Origin: Elusimicrobia bacterium CG06_land_8_20_14_3_00_38_11
GTDB lineage: Bacteria > Elusimicrobiota > UBA8919
DNA length: 6,052 nt
NCBI GenBank assembly: GCA_002780205.1
Contig: PEVQ01000259.1
Coordinates: 189-6,240 of the forward strand
Direction of reading: 5' to 3'
Every line of letters starts with the position of its first letter. The first letter of the stretch is position 1. The translations under genes and the position numbers were made by a program. Below are positions 6,011 through 6,052 of the stretch, piece after piece. The notes under the pieces were generated by a model, which saw only the letters and a list, made by a program, of their open reading frames with translations, was not told where the DNA came from and did not search any database.

Positions 6011-6052
6011 GTCACCCTGAACTCGTTTCAGGGTCTATAGATGCTGAATCAA
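6011..6052 (+). repeat. start of a dispersed palindromic repeat, cut by the window edge
   Basis: CCCTGAA (6015-6021) and TTCAGGG (6027-6033) form a perfect 7-bp stem with a 5-base loop. They are followed by TCTATAG and ATGCTGAATCAA running off the end. The layout matches, from memory, a common intergenic repeat in bacterial genomes that begins GTCACCCTGAACTTG and contains two successive hairpins. The second hairpin here would be completed by a TTCAGCAT arm beyond the window. There is no coding signal in it. Confidence 0.6.

Noticed and set aside
1..6052. CRISPR array, tRNA or rRNA genes.
   Set aside because: No regularly spaced direct repeats of 24-40 bases, no cloverleaf with a GTTCRA-type arm, and no rRNA-like blocks were found on either strand by eye.

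Overview
The window looks like an AT-rich chromosomal segment from an uncultured bacterium. Its complete, bacterial-type alanyl-tRNA synthetase establishes that it is bacterial. The style of that gene and the short dispersed-repeat units around it recall genomes such as Omnitrophota or Elusimicrobiota. That assignment rests on memory and is weak; no rRNA, tRNA or other phylogenetic marker is present. All four convincing genes lie on the plus strand.

The left third (1-1803) is accessory in character. It starts inside a gene for a small XPF/ERCC4-type nuclease with a C-terminal helix-hairpin-helix domain, cut off at its 5' end by the window edge. A 198-base gap follows, with a plausible sigma-70-like promoter and a GTTAAAC heptamer. 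Next comes a 318-residue protein of unknown function with two N-terminal membrane segments and a large charged soluble part. Ten bases after its stop lies an 88-base imperfect inverted repeat (1812-1899). Its ends resemble the R'' and R' boxes of an integron attC site, and it has a perfect 12-bp inner stem. The unknown gene, this repeat and the upstream GTTAAAC together have the shape of an integron gene cassette of about 1.1 kb. No integrase and no second attC site are visible, so this is a hypothesis.

The right two thirds (1912-5939) are housekeeping in character. alaS encodes a full-length 871-residue AlaRS with catalytic, editing and DHHA1 domains. Its editing domain carries an in-frame array of a 7-bp repeat (3414-3445). 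After 71 bases holding a two-copy degenerate repeat comes a 446-residue polytopic membrane protein. It belongs to a recognisable but poorly characterised GT-C-like family marked by DxDFWxHL, SHGGF and FNxFNWGEYLIW motifs. The last 113 bases hold two stem-loops; the second appears to be the start of a dispersed palindromic repeat cut by the window edge.

No pathway joins all four genes. alaS serves translation, and the polytopic protein probably acts in envelope or glycan metabolism. The nuclease and the unknown membrane protein may be mobile cargo or defence or repair genes. The junction at about 1804-1911 separates the accessory and core parts and is the most interesting point in the window.
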